A stretch of 64,000 bases of DNA. It comes from Acidimicrobiaceae bacterium. Its GTDB lineage: Bacteria; Actinomycetota; Acidimicrobiia; Acidimicrobiales; Ilumatobacteraceae. The position numbers and the translations under genes are program-made. The notes beneath the pieces were generated by a model, which saw nothing but the letters and a program-made list of their open reading frames with translations, made no database searches and was not told where the DNA came from. Location of the stretch: positions 1 through 64,000 of the forward strand of contig JADKGZ010000008.1 in assembly GCA_016722025.1 (NCBI GenBank). The letters run 5' to 3'. Positions 10,482-21,594 of the stretch are shown here, in pieces. Position 1 is the stretch's first letter; the number at the start of each line of letters is the position of its first letter.

Positions 10482-10752
10482 TGAAGAACCTCTTCCTCGA
10501 CAATCGGCATCGTGCGACACCACAGTTGTTGCGATTGGATTGCAATGGTTACGATCATACGACAGAAGACACCCACCTGCGCGTGATCCAGCTTGACGAA
10601 AACCATAACCTCTCGCACACCCCTGGTGGTCCACGGCCCGCGCCTCACTTGTACGCCGATCCGCCGGTAGTCTCCTGACGCGAACGCCCGCATCATCTGG
10701 CTGTCGACGCCGGGCGCGCCACACCTGCACCACCTGGCGGGCAAGGAGTTTC
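10482..10752. promoter_or_regulatory. Divergent promoter region, 271 bases
   Basis: No gene is seen here. The segment around 10530-10565 is clearly more AT-rich than its surroundings. On the minus strand a TATGAT box (10559-10554) could be the -10 of the L-D-T-R repeat gene, with a leader of about 70 bases; no good -35 is visible. AAGGAG lies directly before ATG 10753 on the plus strand. Confidence 0.35.
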
Positions 10753-12183
10753 ATGTTCAGCTTCGATCATCGTCGAGCGACTCGCCGGCACGGCGTGCTC
10801 TCGCCCGTTCGGACACAGCGGTCGGTCATGGCGCTCGGTGTCGTCGCCGTCCTCCTTGCTGCGTGCGGCAGCGACCCCGCCACCTCCGCGCCGAACTCGT
10901 CATCCGGGCCCGACGACACGCAGGTGATGGAGCCGCCGGTGATCAGCTCGTTCACGGCCGACCCGACCAGGATCGTGGAGGGCGAGACCGCTCTCCTCTC
11001 GTGGGTGGTCAACGATCCGAACGCGACGCTCAAGATCACACCGCTGCGCGACGCAGTCGCGGGGACGTCGCACGAAGTGACCCCTGTGGTCACCACCACC
11101 TACACGCTGACAGCCAGCAATGCACTGGGTAGCACCGCGAAGGCCGTCACCGTGTCGGTCGCTCCGCCGCTCTCCACGCAAACCACTGCGGCCACCGACG
11201 ACACAGCCGCAGAGTGGGTGAACGCGGCGACCAACCTGGAGGGCCTCGAGTCGGAGTGCGGCAACCTCTCGTACGTCGGGACGCTTCCCGACGGCGACAC
11301 CGTGATCGCCGGCGTGGCACTGCAGGGCCTGTGGGCGCTGCAAGAGGGCAGCGACGACTGGGCGCCACTGGGCCGGCAGGGTGCGACGATCCGCAATCGG
11401 ACGACGTCCCTCGTGCAGGATCCGGCCAACCCGGGCACGTTCTGGGAGTCCGGCGCGTACAGCGGCGGCGGCGGGTACCGAACCACCGACGGCGGGGCCA
11501 GCTTCCGGCAGCTTGGCGACATCAGCTTCGTCGATCTCGTGAGCATCGATTTCACCGACCCGCTGCGCAAGACGCTGGTCGCCGGCATCCACGAGCAGCC
11601 GATACTGCACCGATCGACCGACGGCGGCGCGTCATGGGTCATCATCTCGGCAGGTCTGCCAGCTGGCGTCGGAATCGTCAACGCACCACTGGTCATCGAT
11701 GCCGCCACCTATCTGGTCGGCACCAACAACGGCGACGAATCCGGCATCTTTCGCACCACCGATGCAGGTGTCACCTGGGCCCGCGTCGCCGACTTCGGCG
11801 CGGTCGGGCGGCCGGTCGTGATCGCGCCCGAAGGGGCCATCTACTGGTTGCTGGAAGACAACGGCGGCATCGCCCGCAGCACCGACGACGGCGAGACCTG
11901 GGAAGTGCTCTCTCGCGGCCCCAGCACCGGCGACTCGATCACACTGCAACTGCTGCCTGACGGCAGGTTCGTCGCCATCGGCGGCGGTTCGCTCATCGTC
12001 TCCGCCGACCAAGGCGCGACGTGGCAGCGATTCGGCCCACCCATGCCGTATCCCGCCAAGGGGTTCACCTATTCCGCCACACGCAACGCGTTCTACGCGT
12101 GGAGGTTCGACTGCGTTTTCGCCGGCGACAACTCGGTGCCGGCCGATGCCATCATCCGCCTCGACGTCGGCCCCTCTCAATGA
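10753..12183 (+). CDS. Exported lipoprotein with Ig-like domain and Asp-box (BNR) beta-propeller
   Basis: The 476-residue protein is intact. A signal ends in the lipobox LLAAC (Cys38). Residues about 60-135 form a PKD/Ig-like domain (FTADPTRIVEGETALLSW). The rest carries Asp-box motifs S/T-x-D-x-G-x-(T/S)-(W/F): TTDGGASF, STDGGASW, TTDAGVTW, STDDGETW and SADQGATW. Asp boxes mark beta-propeller folds such as sialidases and Vps10-like proteins, but the sialidase Arg triad cannot be assigned. It is probably a surface-bound carbohydrate- or protein-binding propeller. The GTG/ATG spacing and an AAGGAG before ATG 10753 support the start. Confidence 0.72.
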   Translation: MFSFDHRRATRRHGVLSPVRTQRSVMALGVVAVLLAACGSDPATSAPNSSSGPDDTQVMEPPVISSFTADPTRIVEGETALLSWVVNDPNATLKITPLRDAVAGTSHEVTPVVTTTYTLTASNALGSTAKAVTVSVAPPLSTQTTAATDDTAAEWVNAATNLEGLESECGNLSYVGTLPDGDTVIAGVALQGLWALQEGSDDWAPLGRQGATIRNRTTSLVQDPANPGTFWESGAYSGGGGYRTTDGGASFRQLGDISFVDLVSIDFTDPLRKTLVAGIHEQPILHRSTDGGASWVIISAGLPAGVGIVNAPLVIDAATYLVGTNNGDESGIFRTTDAGVTWARVADFGAVGRPVVIAPEGAIYWLLEDNGGIARSTDDGETWEVLSRGPSTGDSITLQLLPDGRFVAIGGGSLIVSADQGATWQRFGPPMPYPAKGFTYSATRNAFYAWRFDCVFAGDNSVPADAIIRLDVGPSQ

Positions 12184-12232
12184 GCCACAACGGTGCGATG
12201 GAACCGCTCCGCCGGCCCACGGCGTCGGTCTG

Positions 12233-13379
12233 ATGGCGGGCGAACGCAGGCTCCTGCATTCGGCGGCGCTCGTCGTGGGCACGGCGATCGTGGTGTCCGC
12301 TGCGTGGTACGTCGCCGGCGCCGATGATACGCAGAGCGCACCCGATCCTGGCACCATCTCCGTTGCGGTCGCACCTGCGAACACCGCCACCTCGCCCGAC
12401 ACCGCCGCACCTGCGAACACCGCGGCACCGCCCGACACCGTCGAGGCCGACACCGCCGACACCGCCGACACCGCCGCAACGCCCGACGCTGTCACGATTC
12501 CTGCGCCTGAGGCCCCGCCGGGGACGCCGCCGGCGTCGTTGCCGGCGTCTGGTGAGGTGTTGTGGTCGGAGAGCTTCTCGTCGGCGTCGGGCTTGGACCG
12601 GTTGGTGAAGGTCATCTCCTTTGGTGAGAACGTCTCCAACGGCAACGGATGCAATCGTTCAACGGCGACCACGACCACGCCTGCGGCAGCCCCGCCACCA
12701 CGCGCACTGCTCGAGGACTACCAGATCTCCACTCACTTCTGGTACTGCGCACCCGGCGGCGACGCCGCCAAAGGCCACTTCATGACCGGCATCAACACCG
12801 TTGGCTACGTGACCATGTCGTTCTCACCCAAAGCCGACGACGGCGTCAGCGCACGCGTGTTCCCCGCCACCGCCACCCAAGCCTGCTGGGACCAGAACAT
12901 CACCGATCTCGGCGCCCGCAAATGGACCCAACTGGTCGTCATCTCCGCCGCCCGCTACAAGGCCAACGGCGGCGGCATCAACTACATCAACCCCGACTTC
13001 AACGACAACGGCGGCGACGCCGACATCCACCTCGCCGGTGACGACTTCTTGTTCAACAACCTGCGCAACACCGTGCACTACTTCAACGGCCAATCACCGA
13101 CCTTCGACGACTACTCCTCGCCGCTGCACGGCTCCACCGACAAAGCCACCCGCTACACGATCTGCGTCAAGGACAACGGCAACGGCACCGTCACGCGCAC
13201 CCAAGCCCGACACGGCGGCACCGTCGACAGCGTCACCGGCCCCGGCCGCTTCCCCGCCGGACCGCGTGTTCATCATCCAAGACGACAGCTACAACCCGAT
13301 GAAGGCCTACGAGAACGACACCCAATACGTCACCGACCCCTTCACCTGGCACTGGGACAACATCCGCATCAGCACCTGA
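12233..13379 (+). CDS. Membrane-anchored or secreted protein with Asp/Thr-Ala linker and lectin-like module (copy 3), frameshifted
   Basis: From ATG 12233 a hydrophobic segment (AALVVGTAIVVSAAWYVAG) forms a signal or anchor. A linker of NTA, DTA and PDT units follows, then the lectin-like module. Relative to copy 2 it lacks 1 nt at 12648, 2 nt near 12704 and 2 nt near 13262. The first two losses add up to 3, so the frame returns for most of the module. The third shifts the last 35 codons. Adding 5 nt gives 384 whole codons, supporting the reconstruction. It lies 50 bases after the Asp-box gene and may be co-transcribed with it. Confidence 0.62.
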
Positions 13380-13398
13380 CAACAACGGCCCTCGACGG
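12524..13398 (+). repeat. Lectin-like module DNA repeat, copy 3
   Basis: This is the inverted copy of 8326-9203. Similarity begins at ACGCCGCCGGCGTCG in the linker and continues past the stop codon through CAACAACGGCCCTCGACGG. It shares with copy 1, but not copy 2, the loss of one AC in CCACCACACGCGC, which points to gene conversion or to a systematic reading error at that site. Confidence 0.92.
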
Positions 13399-13415
13399 CC
13401 GAAGGCTGCAGCCGG

Positions 13416-14207
13416 TCAGAACGACGCGTACCCCTTGTTGCCATGAAGCGACGCGACGAACCGATACGTCGAGTAGCTGAACGGCACCGAAACGAACGTG
13501 CGCTCGCGGAGGCGCCCCAGGCGACTGGTGTTGAACCAGTTCGGCGTGAACTCGACCTTTCCGTCGTTCACCAGGAACGGGTCGCCCACGGGGGCGCTCG
13601 TCTCGCCGAAGGTGAGCGACATCATCGGTCGCGGAGTGGCGCTGTGGTTCGGCATCCCTCGATGCCACACCGTCGAGCGCCGCAGCAGCACATCGCCGGC
13701 CTTCATGGGGAGCCGTGTGGTGAGGCGGTACTTGCGCTGCAGGGCGTACTGCCAGAACTTGTAGAACTGCCGCTGCGTGCCAGGCAGCATGTCGATCGCA
13801 CCGTTGACGAGGTCGGTGTCGACGACCGCGATGTTGCACACCAGGAAGTCCTCGAGGTAGAGCCCATCCATGTGGTAGTGCTGGGCGACGCTGCCGGGGA
13901 GGTTGAAGTTGAGGGTGGCCCGCACCGCGGTGGAGACGTTGGGGCGCAGCTCGTGAATGGCGTCGACGATGCCGTACTGCTCGATCGCGTCGTAGAAGAA
14001 CCGCGAGCGCTCGCCAGGGAAGCAGTTCAGATGACCGCTGTAGGTGCCGCCGCCCGTGAACTTCTCCGCGCGGTCGTACTCGGCGAGCAGGAACTCCGCG
14101 AACTCGGCAACCAACGGCGCGGGCACGACGCCGCGCATCACCATGTACCCGTCGGTGTCGAGGGCCTTCCTCAGCTCGGGAAGATCGATTGTCGAACCGT
14201 CGCTCAC
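13416..14207 (-). CDS. PhyH-family Fe(II)/2-oxoglutarate dioxygenase
   Basis: The 263-residue protein starts at GTG 14207, with GGATGGAG about 8 bases upstream. The metal triad of phytanoyl-CoA-dioxygenase-like enzymes is visible: H112-x-D114 in HYHMDG and a distal His182 in VWHRG. The LPGTQ segment after the first strand pair and the final RFVASLHGN fit the double-stranded beta-helix. Such enzymes hydroxylate small molecules or glycan/lipid groups; the substrate is unknown. The start overlaps the stop of the preceding glycosyltransferase (GTGA), so the two genes are coupled and the enzyme may modify a glycan intermediate. Confidence 0.75.
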   Translation of the reverse strand: MSDGSTIDLPELRKALDTDGYMVMRGVVPAPLVAEFAEFLLAEYDRAEKFTGGGTYSGHLNCFPGERSRFFYDAIEQYGIVDAIHELRPNVSTAVRATLNFNLPGSVAQHYHMDGLYLEDFLVCNIAVVDTDLVNGAIDMLPGTQRQFYKFWQYALQRKYRLTTRLPMKAGDVLLRRSTVWHRGMPNHSATPRPMMSLTFGETSAPVGDPFLVNDGKVEFTPNWFNTSRLGRLRERTFVSVPFSYSTYRFVASLHGNKGYASF

Positions 14208-15451
14208 GACACTCCATCCTTTGCGTTCGTTGTAGGAGCCGCTGCCCCGAACGCTAACAGCCGATAGAAGTCGGCGACCCCAGCGGCTTGGCGCTGCAAG
14301 GTGAAGTTCTGCTCGACTCGCTGTCGTCCGTGGCGACCCAGCTCGTCGCGCCGAGTCGGGTCGGCGACCAGTGCTGCGAGGTTCTCGACGAGCGCATCCT
14401 CGTCGTCGGTGGCGGAGAGCAGGCCGCTGACTCCGTGTTCCACCACCTCTGGCGTGCCGCCGTTGTCGAGTGCGACGACCGGCAGCTCCATCGCCATCGC
14501 CTCGGCGTACACCAGGCCGAACGGCTCCAGGAACGACGGCATCGCGAACACGTCGGACGCGGCGAGCAACGCCGGAACGTCGCCTCGCCGGCCAGCGAAC
14601 GTGACGATGTGCTCGATGCCGAGAGTGCGCGTGAGCGCTTCCAACTCCTCGGCATACCCGGCATACATCTCGTGACCCACCACGAGCAGCCGAACCTGCG
14701 GGTTCATTCGGTGCACACGCGCGATCGCCTCGATCAACCGAGCCGGGCCCTTGGCAGGGAACAGCCTGCACACCGTGACGACCACGACATCGCCCGAGGC
14801 GTAGCCGAGCTCGTCGCGAGCTTCCACACGCCCGAGGCCAGGGGTCCACGCCTCGAAGTCGATGGCGTTGAGCACGACGTGCACGCGCTCAGCCCGGTAG
14901 CCGCCGGCAACGAGCGTGGACGCAACGAACTCCGAGACAGCGACCAGCGCGTCCGCTTGCCGCAGCGACCACCGAAGGGCAGCGCTCATCCACTCGGGGT
15001 TGAAGCCGACATGACAGTGGATGACGCACCGCGCCCGTGTGAGACGCGCCAGCAGCACACACGCCAGCGCATCGCGAGGGCGATCCGTGGTGTGGATGAT
15101 GGCGATGTCGTTGCGGCGGATGTAACGAGCCAGGCGCACGACACTGGCAACAGCCGGGGGGAGCCCACGCAGGGCGCGGCGCAGCCGGCCACCGGATCGT
15201 GTGGAGAGCTCTGTGCCGAAGTTGACCGGCACGAGGTGCACGTCGGGCACCCCCCGCACCGCCGCAAAGGTTGGCGTCGGTGTCGATGGCGAACCCGTGG
15301 CGCACGCGACGTGCACGCCGTGCCTCGACCGATCGAGCGAGGAGATGATCTGGATCTGCACCCAGGTGTCGGCCCCCAGCGGCGGCACGGTGGCGGTGTG
15401 CACGAACAGCACCTGCATCGTGTCAGTCGACAGCTCACCACCGCCCCGCAT
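14204..15451 (-). CDS. Family-4 glycosyltransferase
   Basis: The 415-residue protein starts at ATG 15451, preceded by GGTAGGA at a normal distance; ATG 15418 (MQVLFVHTATV) is an alternative. It shows an N-terminal Rossmann fold (LFVHTATVPPLGADTW), HVVLNAIDFEAWTPG, VTVCRLFPAKGPARLIEAI and the donor-site EPFGLVYAEAMAMELPVVAL with the E-x7-E arrangement of GT4 retaining enzymes. It is a cytoplasmic or membrane-associated enzyme of surface glycan synthesis. It is coupled to the dioxygenase gene downstream by a 4-base overlap. Confidence 0.85.
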   Translation of the reverse strand: MRGGGELSTDTMQVLFVHTATVPPLGADTWVQIQIISSLDRSRHGVHVACATGSPSTPTPTFAAVRGVPDVHLVPVNFGTELSTRSGGRLRRALRGLPPAVASVVRLARYIRRNDIAIIHTTDRPRDALACVLLARLTRARCVIHCHVGFNPEWMSAALRWSLRQADALVAVSEFVASTLVAGGYRAERVHVVLNAIDFEAWTPGLGRVEARDELGYASGDVVVVTVCRLFPAKGPARLIEAIARVHRMNPQVRLLVVGHEMYAGYAEELEALTRTLGIEHIVTFAGRRGDVPALLAASDVFAMPSFLEPFGLVYAEAMAMELPVVALDNGGTPEVVEHGVSGLLSATDDEDALVENLAALVADPTRRDELGRHGRQRVEQNFTLQRQAAGVADFYRLLAFGAAAPTTNAKDGVS

Positions 15452-15577
15452 CGCAGCGATCCTACCTCGAAGCCCGCCATTGATCGGCGGAAGCACCACA
15501 CCCCCGACTACGCTTCCTACCCGTCCGAGCACTCCGACGATCACCACATCGCTGCACCGCAGGCAGCGTCCCGCGAA

Positions 15578-16210
15578 ATGGACAGGTACACCGTGTCGAA
15601 GGCGCCACACGAGCCCGACGCTTCAACGAGCACCATCAGCCAGCGCAACGGGCAGCCCGACCTCGGTGCCGAGCGCTCCGTACGCACCTTCGCCGCAAAC
15701 GTGGCAGCGGTGTCACGAGCCAGGTGGTACTTCCGCCATGCCGACGTCCGCGGCCCGAGGATTCGTGTCTGGGGTCATCCACGCGTGGTCAACAAAGGGC
15801 GGATGCTGATCGGCGCGAGCGTTCGCATCCGTAGCACCGTGGCGACCATCGAGTTCGTCACCGACGCCGACGGCACGCTCGAGATCGGCGAATCCACGTT
15901 CATCAACTTCGGCACCACCATCGCCGCCAGCCACTCGGTGCGCATCGGTCGCGAGTGCCAGATCGGGCCGCATTGCATGTTCATGGACAACGCCTACCAC
16001 TCGGTGGATCCAGAGCAACGCAACGTCGTACCACCATCGCTGCCGATCACCATCGGCGACAACGTGTGGGTCGGCGCACGAGCCATCATCCTGCCGGGCG
16101 TCACCATCGGCGACCATTCGGTCATCGGCGCTGGAAGCGTGGTGACCCGCGACGTGCCCGCACGCACGTTCGCAGCCGGCGCCCCCTGCCGGGTGGTCCG
16201 CAGCATCTGA
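15578..16210 (+). CDS. Left-handed beta-helix (hexapeptide) acyltransferase
   Basis: The 210-residue protein ends in repeated hexapeptide units (IGRECQIGPHCMFMDNAY, then IGDNVWVGARAIILPG and IGDHSVIGAGSVVTRDVP), typical of WcaF/LacA-type O-acetyltransferases. A His in NAYHSVD could be catalytic. The last PCRVVRSI matches the usual end of the family. It probably acetylates a sugar of the polysaccharide made by the neighbouring glycosyltransferases. No good ribosome binding site precedes ATG 15578, so the N-terminus may be shorter. Confidence 0.8.
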   Translation: MDRYTVSKAPHEPDASTSTISQRNGQPDLGAERSVRTFAANVAAVSRARWYFRHADVRGPRIRVWGHPRVVNKGRMLIGASVRIRSTVATIEFVTDADGTLEIGESTFINFGTTIAASHSVRIGRECQIGPHCMFMDNAYHSVDPEQRNVVPPSLPITIGDNVWVGARAIILPGVTIGDHSVIGAGSVVTRDVPARTFAAGAPCRVVRSI

Positions 16211-16234
16211 CCCGGCCGCCGGCGCACGACCCGA

Positions 16235-16249
16235 TGAGCCAACGGCTCA
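16235..16249. terminator. Short inverted repeat between convergent genes
   Basis: TGAGCC-AAC-GGCTCA is a 6-bp stem with a 3-base loop between the acyltransferase and nuoN stops; it includes the nuoN stop codon. No U-run follows on either strand. It could be a weak bidirectional terminator at the end of the respiratory array. Confidence 0.3.
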
Positions 16250-17757
16250 GGGAGTGATGTCGATGAGCCAGCCGGGGAAGAACCCGATCACCAGGGTGAA
16301 CGCCACCGACAAGCCGATTGCGACGCCAAGGAGTGCCGGCACCCGCACTGCTTCACGGGCGTCGTCGCCGGCTTCGGGTTCGGTGACCCACATGCTGATC
16401 ATGATGCGCAGGTACAGGAACGCGGCGATGACGGCGGACACCATGGCGATGAGCGCGATGGCGTAGCTGTGCTCGTCGACCGCAGCCGTGATGACCCCGA
16501 ACTTGGCGACGAACCCGCTGGTGAGCGGCACCCCGGCCTGCGCGAGCAACAGCACCGTCATACCGAGTGCGAGCAGCGGTCGCTGCGTGCCGAGACCGCG
16601 GAAGCCGGCGAGCCCGGTGGCAGCGTCGCCCGTGCGGCCCACCGCCGTGACCACACCGAAGGTTCCCGCCACCAGCACCGTGTAGATGAGCAGGTACATC
16701 AACACCGACGACACGCCCGGGCCGGCCAGCGTTGGGCCGCCGCCATGCGCGGCGGCCTCGACACCGACGAGCAGGAAGCCCGCATGGCTGATCGACGAGA
16801 ACGCCAGCATGCGCTTCACGTTGGTCTGCACCACAGCCATCACTGCGCCACCCACCAGCGTGAGCACGGCGATCAGCCACAGTGCCGGGCGGTAGTCGTC
16901 GGCCCAATGCGGCACGGCCTGCAGCAGCACTCGCAGCATCGCCCCGAACGCGGCAGCCTTGCCGACCGACGCCATGAACGCGGTGACCGGCGTGGGAGCG
17001 CCCTGGTACACATCGGGCGACCAGAAGTGGAACGGCACCGCCGCCACCTTGAACGCGAGACCCACCATGAGCAGTGCAACGCCTGCCAGCACCAGTGCAT
17101 CGTTGTGCCGCTCGACCTGGATGGTGGCATCGAAGGCCGCCACGATCCGGGTGAAGTTGGTGCTGCCGGAGCCGCCGTAGATCAGCGCCACGCCGTACAG
17201 GAAGAACGCCGACGAGAAGCCACCGAGGATGAAGTACTTGATGCCGCTCTCCTGGCTCTCGATCCGCTTGCGGTGGCTGGCGGCCATCACGTACATCGCG
17301 ATCGACAGGATCTCGAGGCCGAGGAACAGCACGATCAGGTCGTTGGCGGCCGACATGACGACGCCACCCACGGCAGCGAGCATGTAGAGCACGTACAACT
17401 CGGGCCCATCGAGACCTTCGCGACGAAGGTAGTCGTCGGTGACCAGGGCCACCAGGAACACACCCACACAGATCGTGATGGCGAGCCACACACCCACCTT
17501 GTCGAGATGGACGGCGTCACCGACGAGCGTGGTTGCACCCTTGTCGTCGATGCGATGCCACAGCAGCACACCGAACACACCGGCGACGATGGCGGTGACT
17601 GCGGTGAACGTGGCGTAGCCGCGTCGCGGCCACGCAGGCGTGAGCGACGCGACCACGAGCAGCACCATCGCGCCACCCAACAGCACCAGCAACGGGCTGA
17701 GCCCGAACCAGTCGATCTTCGGGCCTTGCAGCGTGTCGGCAGCGAACAACGCGCCCA

Positions 17758-17758
<1 letters not shown>
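16247..17758 (-). CDS. nuoN: NADH-quinone oxidoreductase subunit N
   Basis: The 503-residue antiporter-like proton channel subunit of complex I is intact. Typical features are the helix with GLEILSIAMYVMAA (the conserved Glu), FKVAAVPFHFWSPDVYQGAPTP, and KRMLAFSSISHAGF with the conserved Lys. About 13-14 transmembrane segments are visible. ATG 17758 shares a base with the nuoM stop (TGATG); a GTG one codon upstream is also possible. It is the last gene of the nuo cluster. Confidence 0.95.
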
Positions 17759-19326
<1,568 letters not shown>

Positions 19327-19330
<4 letters not shown>

Positions 19331-21269
19331 AGGATCCCCCGCACGACCACGAACCACACGAGCAGCAGCACCACGCCGGCGCCGATGGCGGCCGCGTAGT
19401 TGCGCACGTTGCCACTCTGCACCTTGCGCACCTCACCCGCCGTGCCACGCACCAGCGCTCCGGCGCCGTTGACCGCACCGTCGACCACGTGCGCATCGGC
19501 CCACGCCACGGCGTCGAACGCAGCGCGGCCGGGGCCACCCATGAATGCGCTGACAGCTCGGTCGTAGCCCCACGCATCGGCCAGGATCTGCGGCTCGATG
19601 GCCTTCGCCTTGTGCTTGCCGTAGACCATGATTGCGCCGACGATGCCGGCGAGCGCCACCGTGATGGCGACCACTGCCAGCAGGCCGCTGAGGTCGTGGG
19701 CGCCGGTGGAGAGCTCGTGTTCACCACGATGCACCACTGGCTCCAGCCACCCCTCCAGCCGCTGTTGCAGTTCGTGGGGGATCCAGCTCCAGTGAGGCAA
19801 CTGGATGATGCCACCGACGATGGACAGACCGGCGAGCACCACCAGCGGGGCCACCATCACTGCCGGGCTCTCGTGCGGCTCGAGGGCATCGTGCGCGCCC
19901 GGCACCAGGTCGCCATGAGCGCCGTGCTCCTCGTGAGCGTCGTGCCAGCGTGCCGTGCCGAAGAACACCATGATCACCTGGCGAGTCATGTAGTAGGCGG
20001 TGAGCAGCGCGGTGAGGAGACCGAGCACGTAGAGCACCGGGCTCTTGTCGTATGCGAACAGGAGGATCTCGTCCTTGCTCCAGAAGCCTGCGAACGGCGG
20101 TACACCGGCGATGGCGAGCCAGCCGATGATGAAGGTTCCGGCGGTGATGGGCATCAGCACCCGCAGCGCGCCCATCTTGCGCATGTCCTGCTCGTGGTGC
20201 ATGCCGTGGATGACCGAACCGGAGCCGAGGAACAGCAACGCCTTGAAGAACGCATGGGTGACCATGTGGAAGATGGCGGCGACGTAGGCACCCGAGCCCA
20301 CCGCCAGGAACATGTACCCCAACTGGCTGACCGTGGAGTACGCGAGCACCTTCTTGATGTCGTTCTGAGCAACAGCCACGGTGGCGGCGAACAGTGCAGT
20401 GGCCACACCAACCACCGCGATGACGGTGCCGGCGTAGAAGCGCTGACCGACAGGACGGGGTTGATGCGCACCATCAGGTACACGCCGGCGGTGACCATCG
20501 TGGCGGCGTGGATGAGGGCCGACACGGGGGTGGGGCCTTCCATGGCGTCGGGCAGCCACACGAAGAGCGGCAGCTGGGCCGACTTGCCGCACGCACCGAC
20601 GAAGCAGAACAGCGCGATCGCCGTGGCGGTCGTCTGCGAAAGGCCGGCGGCAGCACCGTTGATGGCCGAGTAGTCGAGCGAACCGACCGCCCAGAAGGCG
20701 AAGAACATCGCCATCATGAAGCCCCAGTCGCCCACTCGGTTGGTGATGAACGCCTTCTTGCCGGCGGTGGCCGCGCTCTCCTTCTCGTGCCAGAACGAGA
20801 TGAGCAGGTACGAGCAGGTACCCACGCCTTCCCAACCGAGGAAGGTGACCAGCATGTTCGACCCCAGCACCAGCATCAGCATGCTGAACGCGAACAGGTT
20901 GAGGTACAGGAAGAACTTGCTGAACCGCGGGTCGCCGTGCATGTAGCCGACGGCGTAGAGGTGGATGAGCGAACCGATGCCCGTGACGAACAGGCACATC
21001 GTGATGCTCAGCGGATCGGCCAGGAACGCGAGATCGATCTGCAACGAACCCACCGGGATCCACGAGAACAGGCGCTGCACGTGTTCGCGCTCTTCGGCCG
21101 TCTTCGACAGCAGGTCGAAGAACACGCCGACAGTGACCGCGAAGGACGCGGCAACCATCAGCGTGGCGAAGTAGCCCGCCCGCGGATCGCCGAGCTTGCG
21201 ACCGAACAGCAGCAGACACAGGAACCCCGCGAGCGGTAGCGCGGGAATGAGCCAGACGAGGTCGAGCAT
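19327..21269 (-). CDS. nuoL: NADH-quinone oxidoreductase subunit L, one frameshift near 20450
   Basis: The N-terminal frame from ATG 21269 (GTG 21272 possible) reads LVWLIPALPLAGFLCLLLFG, GWEGVGTCSYLLI and LFVWLPDAMEGPTPVSAL up to GVYLMVRINPVL. The C-terminal frame resumes at TVIAVVGVATALFAATVA, then DIKKVLAYSTVSQLGYM and the long amphipathic C-terminal helix region. The total length of 3n+2 fits a one-base deletion. Both halves have the key Lys and Glu residues of the proton channel. The gene is almost certainly functional in the living cell, given its place in an otherwise intact complex I operon. Confidence 0.9.
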
Positions 21270-21273
21270 CACA

Positions 21274-21594
21274 TCAACCCTTCAACTCGGCCATGTCGTC
21301 GGTGGTGGCGTTGGGCTGACGACGCAGAATGGCCACGACGATGCCCAAGCCGACGACCACTTCGGCGGCGGCCACGACCATCACGAAGAACACCGTGGTC
21401 TGCCCGCCGATGTCGCCCATCCGTCTCGCCAACGCGACGAAGGTGAGGTTGACGGCGTTCAGCATCAGTTCGACGCACATGAACAGCACCAGCGGGTTGC
21501 GGCGCACCATCACGCCGACGACACCGATGGAGAACAGCACTGCACCAAGCAGCAGGTACCACGTGGTGGTAGGAGTGGCAAAGGCGGCGGTCAT
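21274..21594 (-). CDS. nuoK: NADH-quinone oxidoreductase subunit K
   Basis: The 106-residue subunit has three transmembrane helices. Conserved Glu residues lie in CVELMLNAVNLTFVA and in VVAAAEVVVGLGIVVA, as in NuoK/MrpC proteins where they form the proton path. ATG 21594 overlaps the nuoJ stop (ATGA). The last residues are a short polar tail (NATTDDMAELKG). Confidence 0.95.
   Translation of the reverse strand: MTAAFATPTTTWYLLLGAVLFSIGVVGVMVRRNPLVLFMCVELMLNAVNLTFVALARRMGDIGGQTTVFFVMVVAAAEVVVGLGIVVAILRRQPNATTDDMAELKG

Noticed and set aside
12640..12710. Programmed frameshifting in the third lectin-like copy, because losses of 1 and 2 nt cancel out
   Set aside because: No slippery sequence or pseudoknot is seen, and the same 2-nt loss appears in copy 1 without compensation. 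Indel error or drift is the simpler reading.
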